From Gluconacetobacter liquefaciens (GTDB taxonomy: Bacteria > Pseudomonadota > Alphaproteobacteria > Acetobacterales > Acetobacteraceae): a stretch of DNA of 64,000 nt. Under the pieces are notes generated by a model. It worked only from the letters and a program-made list of their open reading frames with translations. It had not been told where the DNA came from and made no database searches. The stretch lies in contig NZ_QQAW01000008.1 in the NCBI RefSeq assembly GCF_003350405.1, positions 1 through 64,000 on the forward strand. Direction: 5' to 3'. Shown piece after piece: positions 35,864 to 44,227 of this stretch; positions within the stretch are counted from its first letter, which is position 1; every line of letters starts with the position of its first letter. A program made the position numbers and the translations under genes.

Positions 35864-36637
35864 TCAGAAACTGCGCCAGATCATGTAGGTCGCCACGCAG
35901 AAGATGACGCCGGAGAAGAAGAGTGTCAGCGCGCCGGTGGTACCGGCCAGGGCCCGCGCCGCACGCATCCCGCCGAAGCTGCCGACGATGCCGCCGACGA
36001 TGAACAGCACGGCCAGGTTCCAGTCGATCAGGCCGGATGCCATGTAGCTAAGGGCGGTACTGGCACCGAACGCGGCCACGGCGACGAGCGAGGTGCCGAT
36101 GGCATTGAGGATCGGCATCCCGGTGGAGGCGATCAGCGCCGGCACGATCAGAAACCCGCCGCCGATCCCGAAAAAGCCCGACAGCGCCCCGGTCCCCAGG
36201 CCATAGGTCATGACGCGGCCCACATTCTCACGATTGCAGGCGGCCCCCGCGCACCCCTGGTTGCGCCGTCCGCGCACCATCAGAACGCCGACCACGATCA
36301 TCAGCAGCGCAAAGCACAGCAGCAGGCGACGACCGTCCATCGCCTTGCCCAGCGTCGCCCCGCCGAACGCCCCCACGACGCCACAGGTGGCGAAAATAGC
36401 GGCGCAGCGCCATTTGACGGTACCCGCGCGCGCGTGCTGCGCCAGCCCCGCCAGCGCATTCACCGCAACGGCAAGGGCGCTGGTGCCGATGGCGACATGC
36501 GGGTTGGCAACACCGACGACATAGACCATCAGCGGCACGGCCAGGATCGATCCCCCGCCGCCGATCAGCCCCAGCGTGAAGCCGACCACCGCGCCGGAGA
36601 GAAGCTCCAGCACCAGATGCGTAAGCTCGGGCGACAT
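35864..36637 (-). CDS. TauE/SafE-type sulfur-anion exporter
   Basis: 257 residues with about eight membrane helices and the two TauE repeats (LGLIGGGGSILAVPLMVYVV near the N-terminus and FFGIGGGFLIVPALI in the second half). The family exports sulfite, sulfoacetate or thiosulfate-like anions. Located one base after the SQR fusion gene in the sulfide locus, it probably removes oxidised sulfur products from the cytoplasm. Confidence 0.88.
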   Translation of the reverse strand: MSPELTHLVLELLSGAVVGFTLGLIGGGGSILAVPLMVYVVGVANPHVAIGTSALAVAVNALAGLAQHARAGTVKWRCAAIFATCGVVGAFGGATLGKAMDGRRLLLCFALLMIVVGVLMVRGRRNQGCAGAACNRENVGRVMTYGLGTGALSGFFGIGGGFLIVPALIASTGMPILNAIGTSLVAVAAFGASTALSYMASGLIDWNLAVLFIVGGIVGSFGGMRAARALAGTTGALTLFFSGVIFCVATYMIWRSF

Positions 36638-36638
36638 G

Positions 36639-38324
36639 TCACGCTCCCGATGTCTTCCGGGGCGCCACCATCAGTTCATGTCCGCGCAGCATGCCGCGCC
36701 AGTAGAGCGGCGGCATGACCTTCTCCTTGAGGAACCATGCCAGGCGCGTCGGCTGCGTGCCGCGCAGCAGCCACAGCGGCAGGGTCGGCGCCAGCCGCCC
36801 GCCGTAACCGAACTCGGCCAGCACGATCCGCCCGCGCTCCACCGTCAGCGGACAGGCGCCATACCCGTCATAGGTCGCGACGGGCGCCTTGCCGTCCAGC
36901 GCCGCCAGCACATTCACCGCCACAACGGGGGCCTGTTTGCGCACGGCGGCGGCCGTCTTGGCGTTCGACGTGCCGGCAACGTCCCCCAGGGCGAAGACAT
37001 CGGCAAAGGTCGCATGCCGCAGCGTCGCGGGATCGACGGCCACAAACCCGTCAGCCCCGGCCAGCGGGCTGGACCTGACCACCGCCGGCGCCACCTGGGG
37101 CGGCACCGCATGCAGCATGTCGAATGTCTGCTCGACCCGCTCCGACCCGCCTTCCGTCGCCCGCTCGAAGGTCGCCACGCGCCGCGCGCCATCCACCGCC
37201 ACCAGCTTCGAACGCAGATGCAGGTCGATCCCGTAGCGTTCGATATAGGCCATCAGCGCGGGCACGAAGGCCGCCACGCCGAACAGGGCCGGCGTCGCGG
37301 TGTCGAAACCCACCGAGATATCCTTCAGCACCCCGCGCCGCCGCCAGGCATCGCAGGACAGGTACATCGCCTTCTGCGGCGCCCCGGCACATTTGATCGG
37401 CATGGGCGGCTGGGTGAACAGGGCCCTGCCGCGCGACAGGCCCTGCACCAGTTGCCAGGTATAGGGCGCAAGATCGTAGCGGTAGTTGGAGGTGACGCCG
37501 TTCCTGCCCAGCGTTTCCTCCAGGCCCGGAATCGCCGCCCAGTCCAGCGTCAGGCCGGTGGCCACCACCAGAACGTCGTAGGACAGCACCGTACCGTCCT
37601 CCAGCGCGATTTCACGCGCCTCCGGCAGAAAGCCCGCCACGGGCTGGCGGATCCAGGTCGCCCCCGCCGGAATCAGCCCCTCTTCCGGGCGGCGCGTCTG
37701 TTCGGGCGTAAAGATGCCGCCCCCCACCATGGTCCATCCCGGTTGATAGTAATGGGTTGCCGACGGGTCCACGATGGCCAGCGCAATACCCGGCCTGCGG
37801 CGCAGAATGCTCGCGGCCGTGGCCAGTCCCGCCGCGCCGCCACCCGCGATGACGACGTTGAAGCGTCGCGCACCCGGCCGCCCGGTCGCCGGCTGCGGCA
37901 CATGCGGCGCGGCATTCAGGCGGTCGCCCAGCGCGGACAGATCGGCCCCCGCCGTCCGGCCGGCCGCCAGGATGGCATCCGCCGACATGTTCCCCGCCTG
38001 CGCCAGGGCCCAGAGCCGCGCCGCCCTGTTCCCGCCCTGGCAATAGGCCAGAACCGGGCCCGGCATCCGCTCCAGCGCCGCACGCATAGCCTCCACCGCC
38101 TCGTCGCTCGGCAGACTGCCCGAACGAACGGGAATGGCGAGGAAATCCAGCCCCCGGCAGCGCGCCGCCTGTTCGATCTCGGCGGAGGGCGTCTGGCTGG
38201 CCCCCTCACCATCCGGGCGGGCACAGATAATGGTCCTGAAACCGTCCGACGCCGCCGCGTTCACGTCGGCAACGGAAAGCTGGGGCGAAACGGCAAACTG
38301 GGGTGTCAGGGAACGAAAGGACAT
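36639..38324 (-). CDS. DUF442 phosphatase-like/sulfurtransferase domain fused to sulfide:quinone oxidoreductase-like flavoprotein
   Basis: 561 residues. Residues about 1-125 form a DUF442 (Blh N-domain) module with the Cys loop LAYCQGGNRAARLW. From about 150 comes an SQR-like FAD oxidoreductase (VVIAGGGAAGLATAASILRR; HYYQPGWTMVGGG; KCAGAPQKAMYLSCDAW with conserved Cys; FALGDVAGTSNAKTAAAVRKQ). The likely role is sulfide oxidation to persulfide at the quinone pool, with the DUF442 module passing the sulfane sulfur on. In the Xylella/Agrobacterium bigR locus DUF442 is joined to the ETHE1-like protein instead, so this is an alternative fusion. It is the middle gene of a three-gene minus-strand operon. 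Confidence 0.88.
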   Translation of the reverse strand: MSFRSLTPQFAVSPQLSVADVNAAASDGFRTIICARPDGEGASQTPSAEIEQAARCRGLDFLAIPVRSGSLPSDEAVEAMRAALERMPGPVLAYCQGGNRAARLWALAQAGNMSADAILAAGRTAGADLSALGDRLNAAPHVPQPATGRPGARRFNVVIAGGGAAGLATAASILRRRPGIALAIVDPSATHYYQPGWTMVGGGIFTPEQTRRPEEGLIPAGATWIRQPVAGFLPEAREIALEDGTVLSYDVLVVATGLTLDWAAIPGLEETLGRNGVTSNYRYDLAPYTWQLVQGLSRGRALFTQPPMPIKCAGAPQKAMYLSCDAWRRRGVLKDISVGFDTATPALFGVAAFVPALMAYIERYGIDLHLRSKLVAVDGARRVATFERATEGGSERVEQTFDMLHAVPPQVAPAVVRSSPLAGADGFVAVDPATLRHATFADVFALGDVAGTSNAKTAAAVRKQAPVVAVNVLAALDGKAPVATYDGYGACPLTVERGRIVLAEFGYGGRLAPTLPLWLLRGTQPTRLAWFLKEKVMPPLYWRGMLRGHELMVAPRKTSGA

Positions 38325-38380
38325 GGATCGGAATTCCCGGTCGGCGGAGATATGGAGAAAAGGCGTGCGGAGAACGGCGG

Positions 38381-39307
38381 TCAGAGCGTGTCGATCGGAA
38401 TCTTGATGTAACGGGTGCCGTTCGATTCCGGTTCGGGCATGCGCCCGCCGCGCATGTTGACCTGCACCGAAGGCATGATCAGATTCGGCAGCGACAGCGT
38501 GGCGTCGCGCGCGGTCCGCATCGCGGCGAAGGCATCCTCGCCCACGCCGTCATGCACATGGATATTGTCCCGCCGCTCGGCGCCGATCGTGGTTTCCCAC
38601 GCGAAATGGTCGCGGCCGGGCGCCTTGTAGTCGTGGCACAAGAACACGCGCGTCGCGTCCGGCAGCGCCATCAGGCGACGGATCGAGCGGAAGAGCTGGC
38701 GCGCCTCCCCGCCGGGAAAATCGGCCCGCGCGGTCCCGTAATCGGGCATGAACAGCGTATCCCCGATAAAGGCGGCATCGCCGATGACGAACGCCATGTC
38801 CGCGGGCGTATGGCCGGGCACATGCAGGACGGTCGCCTCGATCCCGCCGATCGCGAAGCGGTCGCCGTCATGGAACAGCCGGTCGAACTGCGAGCCGTCA
38901 CGCGCGAACGCGGTGCCGGCATTGAATATCTTGCCGAAGACCGACTGCACCCGCACGATCTCGGCCCCGATGGCCAGCTTGCCGCCCAGTTGCGCCTGCA
39001 ACCAGGGGGCCGCCGACAGATGGTCGGCATGGGCATGGGTTTCGAGCTGCCATTGCACCTCCAACCCCTCGGCCCGCACATAATCGACGACCTTCTGCGC
39101 CGTGGCATGGCTGGTCCGGCCCGATGCCGCCTCGTAATCCAGCACGCTGTCGATGACGGCAGCCTGGCGGGTGGCGGGGTCATGCACCACATGCGTAGCC
39201 GTAAAGGTCGCCTCATCGAAAAACGAGCGGACCACGGGGGCAGGAGCCTGTCCCCGCTCGACCTTCTCAACCTGGGCGATGGCGGTTTCCAGTGCGGAAT
39301 CGGACAT
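38381..39307 (-). CDS. MBL-fold hydrolase, persulfide dioxygenase (ETHE1)-like
   Basis: 308 residues. Metal-binding THAHADHLSA, HVPGHTPAD, FIGDTLFMPDYGTARADFPG and LFLCHDY-type ligands (VFLCHDYKAPGR) follow the ETHE1/Blh branch, in which one iron is bound and glutathione persulfide is oxidised to sulfite. First gene of the sulfide operon, read toward the SQR fusion and the exporter. An inverted repeat lies in the short AT-rich promoter shared with the divergent peroxiredoxin gene. Confidence 0.88.
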   Translation of the reverse strand: MSDSALETAIAQVEKVERGQAPAPVVRSFFDEATFTATHVVHDPATRQAAVIDSVLDYEAASGRTSHATAQKVVDYVRAEGLEVQWQLETHAHADHLSAAPWLQAQLGGKLAIGAEIVRVQSVFGKIFNAGTAFARDGSQFDRLFHDGDRFAIGGIEATVLHVPGHTPADMAFVIGDAAFIGDTLFMPDYGTARADFPGGEARQLFRSIRRLMALPDATRVFLCHDYKAPGRDHFAWETTIGAERRDNIHVHDGVGEDAFAAMRTARDATLSLPNLIMPSVQVNMRGGRMPEPESNGTRYIKIPIDTL

Positions 39308-39322
39308 GACGACCTCCCATTT

Positions 39323-39341
39323 GTTAAGTAATTTTCTTAAC
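39323..39341. promoter_or_regulatory. Candidate ArsR/BigR-type operator
   Basis: GTTAAG (39323-39328) and CTTAAC (39336-39341) are perfect arms around TAATTTT, 16 bases upstream of the MBL start and about 75 bases upstream of the peroxiredoxin start. A further half-site ATTTAAC follows near 39358. The AT-rich dyad in a divergent promoter matches the style of ArsR repressor sites, and an ArsR gene lies at 40067. Confidence 0.5.
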
Positions 39342-39413
39342 TAATGTATATCAATTTATTTAACAATGAAACATCCTTGCGTCAAGGCTGACGGTCGATT
39401 TATGAAAGGAAGC

Positions 39414-40070
39414 ATGACCGACTCCGATTCGACGATCTGCGCCGCCGCGCCTGCATCCCTGCCGAAAATCGGCGACGAGGCCCCGGATTTCATCGCGCGG
39501 ACCACGCACGGACGCCTGCGCCTGAGCGACCTGCGGGGGCACTGGGTGCTGCTGTTTTCCCACCCGGCGGATTTCACACCGGTCTGCACCAGCGAATTTC
39601 TGGCCTTCGCGACGGCCTTCGACCAGTTCCAGGCCCTGGACTGCGCCCTGGTCGGCCTGTCGGTGGACAGCCTGCCCGCCCACCTGGCGTGGATCGAGGC
39701 CATCCGTGCCCAGTTCGGGGTCACGATCCCCTTTCCCATCATCGAAGACCCGTCGATGGCGATCGCACGCGCCTACGGCATGCTCGACCTGACGGCGGAA
39801 AGCAGCGCCACGGTCCGGACCGTGCATGTCATCGACCCCGACGGCATCATCCGCGCCATCACATGGTATCCGATGTCCGTCGGCCGCTCGGTGGCGGAAA
39901 TGCTGCGCCTGGTCGCAGCATTGCAGAAAGTCTCGACGGAAGACGTGCTGACGCCCGAAGGCTGGCAACCGGGCCACGATACGGTCCTGCCGGCCGTCCA
40001 GACCCAGCAGGACGCAGCGGAAGCAGGGCCGGCATGGTTCATGCGCACCCGGCCGGACGCGCGCGCATGA
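39414..40070 (+). CDS. 1-Cys peroxiredoxin (Prx6 type)
   Basis: 218 residues from ATG 39414, which has AAAGGA 4 bases upstream; an earlier ATG at 39366 has none. Thioredoxin fold with peroxidatic motif SHPADFTPVCTSEF and the Prx6-type C-terminal dimerisation arm (TWYPMSVGRSVAEMLRLVAA; GWQPGHDTVLP). There is no resolving Cys in the usual C-terminal place. It reduces peroxides and perhaps persulfides. Divergent from the sulfide operon and overlapping the ArsR gene by 4 bases. Confidence 0.9.
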   Translation: MTDSDSTICAAAPASLPKIGDEAPDFIARTTHGRLRLSDLRGHWVLLFSHPADFTPVCTSEFLAFATAFDQFQALDCALVGLSVDSLPAHLAWIEAIRAQFGVTIPFPIIEDPSMAIARAYGMLDLTAESSATVRTVHVIDPDGIIRAITWYPMSVGRSVAEMLRLVAALQKVSTEDVLTPEGWQPGHDTVLPAVQTQQDAAEAGPAWFMRTRPDARA

Positions 40071-40469
40071 CCATTCTGACGGCAGATGGCGCCCGAGAAC
40101 TGGCCGAACGACTGAAACTGTTCGCCCAGCCGCAACGGCTGCTGATCCTGGCCCAACTGCTCGACGGCCCCCCGCGCCGTCAGCGCGCTGGAAAGCGGCA
40201 CGGGGATCGGCCAGCCGGTCCTCAGCCAGCAGCTCGGCATCCTGCGCCGCGCCGGCATCCTGCGCACCGAACGCGAATCCCGCGCCATATTCTACAGCTT
40301 CGCCGACACCGAAGAAGAGAGATGGGTGCGCCTCCTGCTAGGCATGCGGCCAACGCAATCCAGCACGGACACCCATAGCCACCCCAGCATCACCCACGCG
40401 CCCCGCATCGCGCGCGAGGAAGCCGGGGCCGTCTTTGCCCGCGTCGGCGCGGCAACCAGCCGGGAATAA
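40067..40469 (+). pseudogene. ArsR family repressor (BigR-like), frameshifted
   Basis: The frame from ATG 40067 reads MTILTADGARELAERLKLFA, then QPQRLLILAQLLDG, the start of an ArsR wHTH. It runs through six C bases (40168-40173) into nonsense. One base forward the homology resumes: AVSALESGTGIGQPVLSQQL, then GILRRAGILRTERESRAIFY, stopping at 40469. Removing a single C restores an intact ArsR protein of about 133 residues with recognition helix and wing. It overlaps the peroxiredoxin gene by ATGA, as expected for a co-transcribed sensor of sulfide or persulfide stress. Whether the insertion is real or a base-calling fault cannot be told from the sequence. Confidence 0.8.
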
Positions 40470-40696
40470 CCCCAGGCATCCCAACGGGGCCACATAACGG
40501 CCCCAGGGACGACCCCGAAAAATACTGACGACAGAACGCACGTTCACGCCGCCCCACCAGGTGCGACACGAACGCCAGCGCCCGTCCGCGCGCCCACTCC
40601 ACCCAATTCCATCCGACACCACGCAGGCCGCAGCCCCGCACAGCGCGCGATCACGGTCCCTTGACCGCATATAATTTCATAATTACATTAAATGAC

Positions 40697-40717
40697 ACTT
40701 TCATAATACATGAAAGT
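40697..40717. promoter_or_regulatory. Inverted repeat upstream of cydD
   Basis: ACTTTCAT (40697-40704) and ATGAAAGT (40710-40717) are perfect 8-base arms around AATAC, 41 bases before the cydD start, in the only AT-rich part of a 290-base gap. A likely operator for oxygen or redox control of the cyd operon; the regulator is unknown. Confidence 0.5.
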
Positions 40718-40758
40718 ATTATCAGTCCTGCCGTGCGGCAGGTGAAAGTGCGCAACCC

Positions 40759-42444
40759 ATGCGGACGGCGGACAGAGGGCTGAGCGGTCTGGCATCGCGC
40801 GCCGGCCTTTGGCTGGGCGTAGCGGTGGTCCTGAATGGCGCGGCGGCTGCCATGCTGGTGCTGCAACTGGTCGTCCTGGCACGCATCGTCGACAACCTGA
40901 CCTTCCACGCCCACCCGTTCGGTCAGGAAGCCGGCCGCGCGGGCTGGCTGGCGGCCCTGCTGGCCGGCCGCGCGATCCTGGGCTGGCTGGCGGACATGGC
41001 CGCCGCCACGGCGGGCATGAAAGTCACGGCCGCCATGCGCGCCGACGTGCTGGCCCACCTGCTGCGGGTCGGCTCCCCGCGCATGGCCGGCCTGGGCACC
41101 GGCGAGACCGTCACCACCCTGACCGACGGGATCGACGCCCTGGAGCCCTACGTCGCCCACTACCTGCCGCGCGCCGCGATGATGGTCGTCATGCCGTTGA
41201 TGATCCTGGGCTGCGTGGCCGGCCTGGACGGCTGGAGCTTCGCAATCCTGGCCTGCACCGGGCCGCTGATCCCGCTGTTCATGGCGCTGGTCGGCTATCG
41301 CGCGCAGGCGATCATGGACCGGCAATGGACCCAGCTTCTGCTGCTGGGGAACGGGTTTCTCGACTTCCTTCAGGGCATGACCACCCTGCGGCTGTTCGGC
41401 CACGCGCATCAGGCCGCAAGCACCGTCGGGCGCATGGCCGACGATTATCGCCGGACCACCCTGTCGGTCATGCGGGTGGCGTTCCTGACCTCGGCGGCGC
41501 TGGAATTTTTCGCCAGCCTGTCGATCGCCCTGGTCGCGGTGGTGTTCGGCGCACGCCTGCTGGCCGGCCATGCCGATTTTCGCACCGCCTTTCTGGTCCT
41601 GCTGCTGGCCCCCGAATATTTCATGCCGCTCCGCGCCTTTTCCGCCAGCTATCACGCGCGCCAGAACGCAACCGTCGCAATGCGGCGCATCGCCGCCCTG
41701 CTGGCCCTGCCCCAGGCGCCGATGGCAGCCACGATCGCACCCGCTCCGCCATCCGGGCCGGTCGCCGGCATCACCTGCACCAATCTCTCGGCCACCTACG
41801 GCACCGACGCCGCGCCGGTCCTGGCGCATGCCTCCTGCCAGTTCCCCCGCAACGCGCTGACGGTGGTAGTCGGCGAAAGCGGCGCCGGCAAGACAACCCT
41901 GCTGCGCCTCCTGCTGGGCCTTCTGGCCCCGTCGGCAGGCAACATCGTCGCGCTGGATGAAGCGGGGCAGCCACTCGCAGGCCCCTGGCGCGACCAGATC
42001 GGCTGGGTGCCGCAACGCCCCTGCCTGCCATCCGGCACCATTGCCGACATCCTGCGCCTGGGCGCTCCGGACGCCGATCTGGCCCAATTGCGCGCGGCGG
42101 CGGCACAGGCCGACGCACTGGCATTCATCGAGGCGCTGCCCCAGGGGTTCGATACACCCATCGGCGAACGCGGCGCCCGCCTGTCGGGCGGGCAGGCGCG
42201 CCGCCTGGCCCTGACGCGGGCCCTGATCTGCAATCCGGCCATCCTGATCCTGGACGAACCGACATCCGACCTGGACCCGGACAGCGAAAGACGGGTCGCG
42301 GACGCCATCCGGCGCGCCGTACCGGGGCGGATCGTCATCGTCACGACGCACCGGCAAACGATCATCGGGCAAGCCGATCACCTGCTCGCGGTCGCAGACG
42401 GCACGATCCGCCCCCTGTCCGCCGACGAAAGGGCAGCAGCATGA
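40759..42444 (+). CDS. cydD: Thiol reductant ABC exporter subunit CydD
   Basis: 561 residues. A six-helix ABC exporter domain (about 15-320) is followed by an ATPase with Walker A GESGAGKTTLL, signature LSGGQARRLAL and Walker B ILILDEPTSDLD. Together with CydC it exports cysteine and glutathione to the periplasm, needed for assembly of cytochrome bd. The first gene of cydDCABX; the next start overlaps by ATGA. Confidence 0.92.
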   Translation: MRTADRGLSGLASRAGLWLGVAVVLNGAAAAMLVLQLVVLARIVDNLTFHAHPFGQEAGRAGWLAALLAGRAILGWLADMAAATAGMKVTAAMRADVLAHLLRVGSPRMAGLGTGETVTTLTDGIDALEPYVAHYLPRAAMMVVMPLMILGCVAGLDGWSFAILACTGPLIPLFMALVGYRAQAIMDRQWTQLLLLGNGFLDFLQGMTTLRLFGHAHQAASTVGRMADDYRRTTLSVMRVAFLTSAALEFFASLSIALVAVVFGARLLAGHADFRTAFLVLLLAPEYFMPLRAFSASYHARQNATVAMRRIAALLALPQAPMAATIAPAPPSGPVAGITCTNLSATYGTDAAPVLAHASCQFPRNALTVVVGESGAGKTTLLRLLLGLLAPSAGNIVALDEAGQPLAGPWRDQIGWVPQRPCLPSGTIADILRLGAPDADLAQLRAAAAQADALAFIEALPQGFDTPIGERGARLSGGQARRLALTRALICNPAILILDEPTSDLDPDSERRVADAIRRAVPGRIVIVTTHRQTIIGQADHLLAVADGTIRPLSADERAAA

Positions 42445-44138
42445 GCCCGATCTCCCTCCTGTTCGCGCCGACACGGCCAATCCGCCGGCGGATGGCGGCC
42501 GGGCTGGCCCTGGCTTGCCTGGCAGCCCTGGCGAATATCGGCCTGCTGGCCCTGTCCGGCTGGCTGCTGGCGGCGGCGGCCACCGCCGGGCTGGCGGGGT
42601 TGGTGGCCGCCCACGCCTTCAACATGGCCCTGCCGGCGGCGGGCGTCCGGTTCCTGGCCACGCTCCGCATCCTGGCCCGTTACGGCGAACGGGTCGTGAC
42701 CCATGACGCAACGCTGGGCCTGGTCGGCCAGATCCGCGCCCAAAGCTTCGACCGGCTGGTCCGGCAACCGCCCGCGCACCTGTCGCGCCAGCGCAGCGGC
42801 GAACAGCTTTTCCGCTTCGTCTCGGACACCGAGCGCGCGGGCCATGCCTATCTGGATGCCGGCGTCCCCTTCGTCACGGCGGCGGTCTGCGGGCTGGCCT
42901 CCGTCGGTCTCGTCGGCGCCTTCGCCCCCTCGGCCGGCCTCGTGCTGGCAACCGGCATGCTGACCTGCGGCGTGCTCCTGCCGCTGGCGGCCGGATGGCT
43001 GTCGGACCGCGCGACCGCCCGCATCGCCACCCAGCAGGACGCGATGCACGGCGACCTGGTGGACATCCTGCAAGGCGCGGACGAAATCGCCTTCCTGGGC
43101 GCGGAGGATGCGATGCGTCGCCGCCTCGACACCCGACAGGCGGCGATCCGCCACGCCCGCCTGCATCTGGCGGCGATCGAGGGCGGCGCGCGGGCCCTGA
43201 CCGGCGCAATGGCCATGCTGACCGCGCTGGGCGTGCTGACCTGCGCATCCACGGCCCTGCATGCCGGCCTCCTGTCCGCCGCCTGCCTGCCGATGCTCGG
43301 TCTGGGGGCATTGGCGGCGTTCGAAAGCGTGGCCCCCCTGCCGGCGGCGCAGCAGATGGCCCGCCATGCCCTGCTGGCCGCCCGGCGCACGCGCACGGCC
43401 TGCACCCTGTCGCCTCCGGCAGGCGGCGGGTCGCTGCTCCCGGCCGCCCCGCTGGACCTCGACATGCGCGCGGTCGGCATGCGCTACGCCCCGGACGAGG
43501 ACTGGGTCCTGCGCCACGCCGACCTCACCATCCGCCAGGGCGAGCGCGTGGCCCTGGTCGGGCCGTCCGGCGCGGGCAAGAGCACGCTCGCCCGCCTGCT
43601 GTTCGGCTTCCACGCCTATCAGGAAGGCACGATCCGCTTCGGCGGCGTGGAGGCACGCACGCTGGACCCGGACGCGCTGCCCGGCTTGGTCGGCGTCATG
43701 GCGCAGGACGCCCACCTGTTCCAGGGCAGCATCCGCCGTAACCTGGCCATGGCCTGCCCCACGGCGGATGAAGCCGCGATGTGGTCGGCGCTCGAAACCG
43801 CCCAACTGGCGGCCTTCGTACGCCGGGCGCCGGCCGGCCTGGACACGCTGATCGGCGAGGCCGGGCTGCGCCTGTCCGGCGGCCAGGGCCGGCGGCTGGC
43901 GCTGGCCTGCGTCCTGCTGCGCCGTCCCCGCTGGCTGATCCTCGACGAGCCGACCGAAGGGCTGGACGCGGCGACCGAGCGAGCGGTGATGGCCGCCCTC
44001 ATGGCGTCCCTGCCGCCGGATGCGACGCTCCTGTGCATCACGCACCGCACGGCCATCCTGCCCTTTCTGGACCGGGCGGTCGCCATGACCGATCGCGGCT
44101 TCCATGACGTCGCGACACATCGCAGGAGGCCGCAATGA
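42441..44138 (+). CDS. cydC: Thiol reductant ABC exporter subunit CydC
   Basis: 565 residues, half-transporter with N-terminal membrane domain and ATPase (Walker A GPSGAGKSTLA, signature LSGGQGRRLAL, Walker B WLILDEPTEGLD). Partner of CydD in the heterodimeric exporter. Overlaps cydD by 4 bases. An 89-base gap to cydA holds a short hairpin (CGTGTC/GACACG, 44153-44168) that could tune relative expression. Confidence 0.92.
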   Translation: MSPISLLFAPTRPIRRRMAAGLALACLAALANIGLLALSGWLLAAAATAGLAGLVAAHAFNMALPAAGVRFLATLRILARYGERVVTHDATLGLVGQIRAQSFDRLVRQPPAHLSRQRSGEQLFRFVSDTERAGHAYLDAGVPFVTAAVCGLASVGLVGAFAPSAGLVLATGMLTCGVLLPLAAGWLSDRATARIATQQDAMHGDLVDILQGADEIAFLGAEDAMRRRLDTRQAAIRHARLHLAAIEGGARALTGAMAMLTALGVLTCASTALHAGLLSAACLPMLGLGALAAFESVAPLPAAQQMARHALLAARRTRTACTLSPPAGGGSLLPAAPLDLDMRAVGMRYAPDEDWVLRHADLTIRQGERVALVGPSGAGKSTLARLLFGFHAYQEGTIRFGGVEARTLDPDALPGLVGVMAQDAHLFQGSIRRNLAMACPTADEAAMWSALETAQLAAFVRRAPAGLDTLIGEAGLRLSGGQGRRLALACVLLRRPRWLILDEPTEGLDAATERAVMAALMASLPPDATLLCITHRTAILPFLDRAVAMTDRGFHDVATHRRRPQ

Positions 44139-44227
44139 CATGACGGCGGCCGCGTGTCCCAGGACACGACAATGACCCCCGCGCCGAAAACGCGCGGACC
44201 AGATTGCAGAAATCAGGAGAATTGAGC

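Noticed and set aside
34460-36718. 752-codon open frame on the plus strand
   Set aside because: Runs antisense across three real genes (permease end, ABC ATPase, TauE), so it is an artefact of high GC content.
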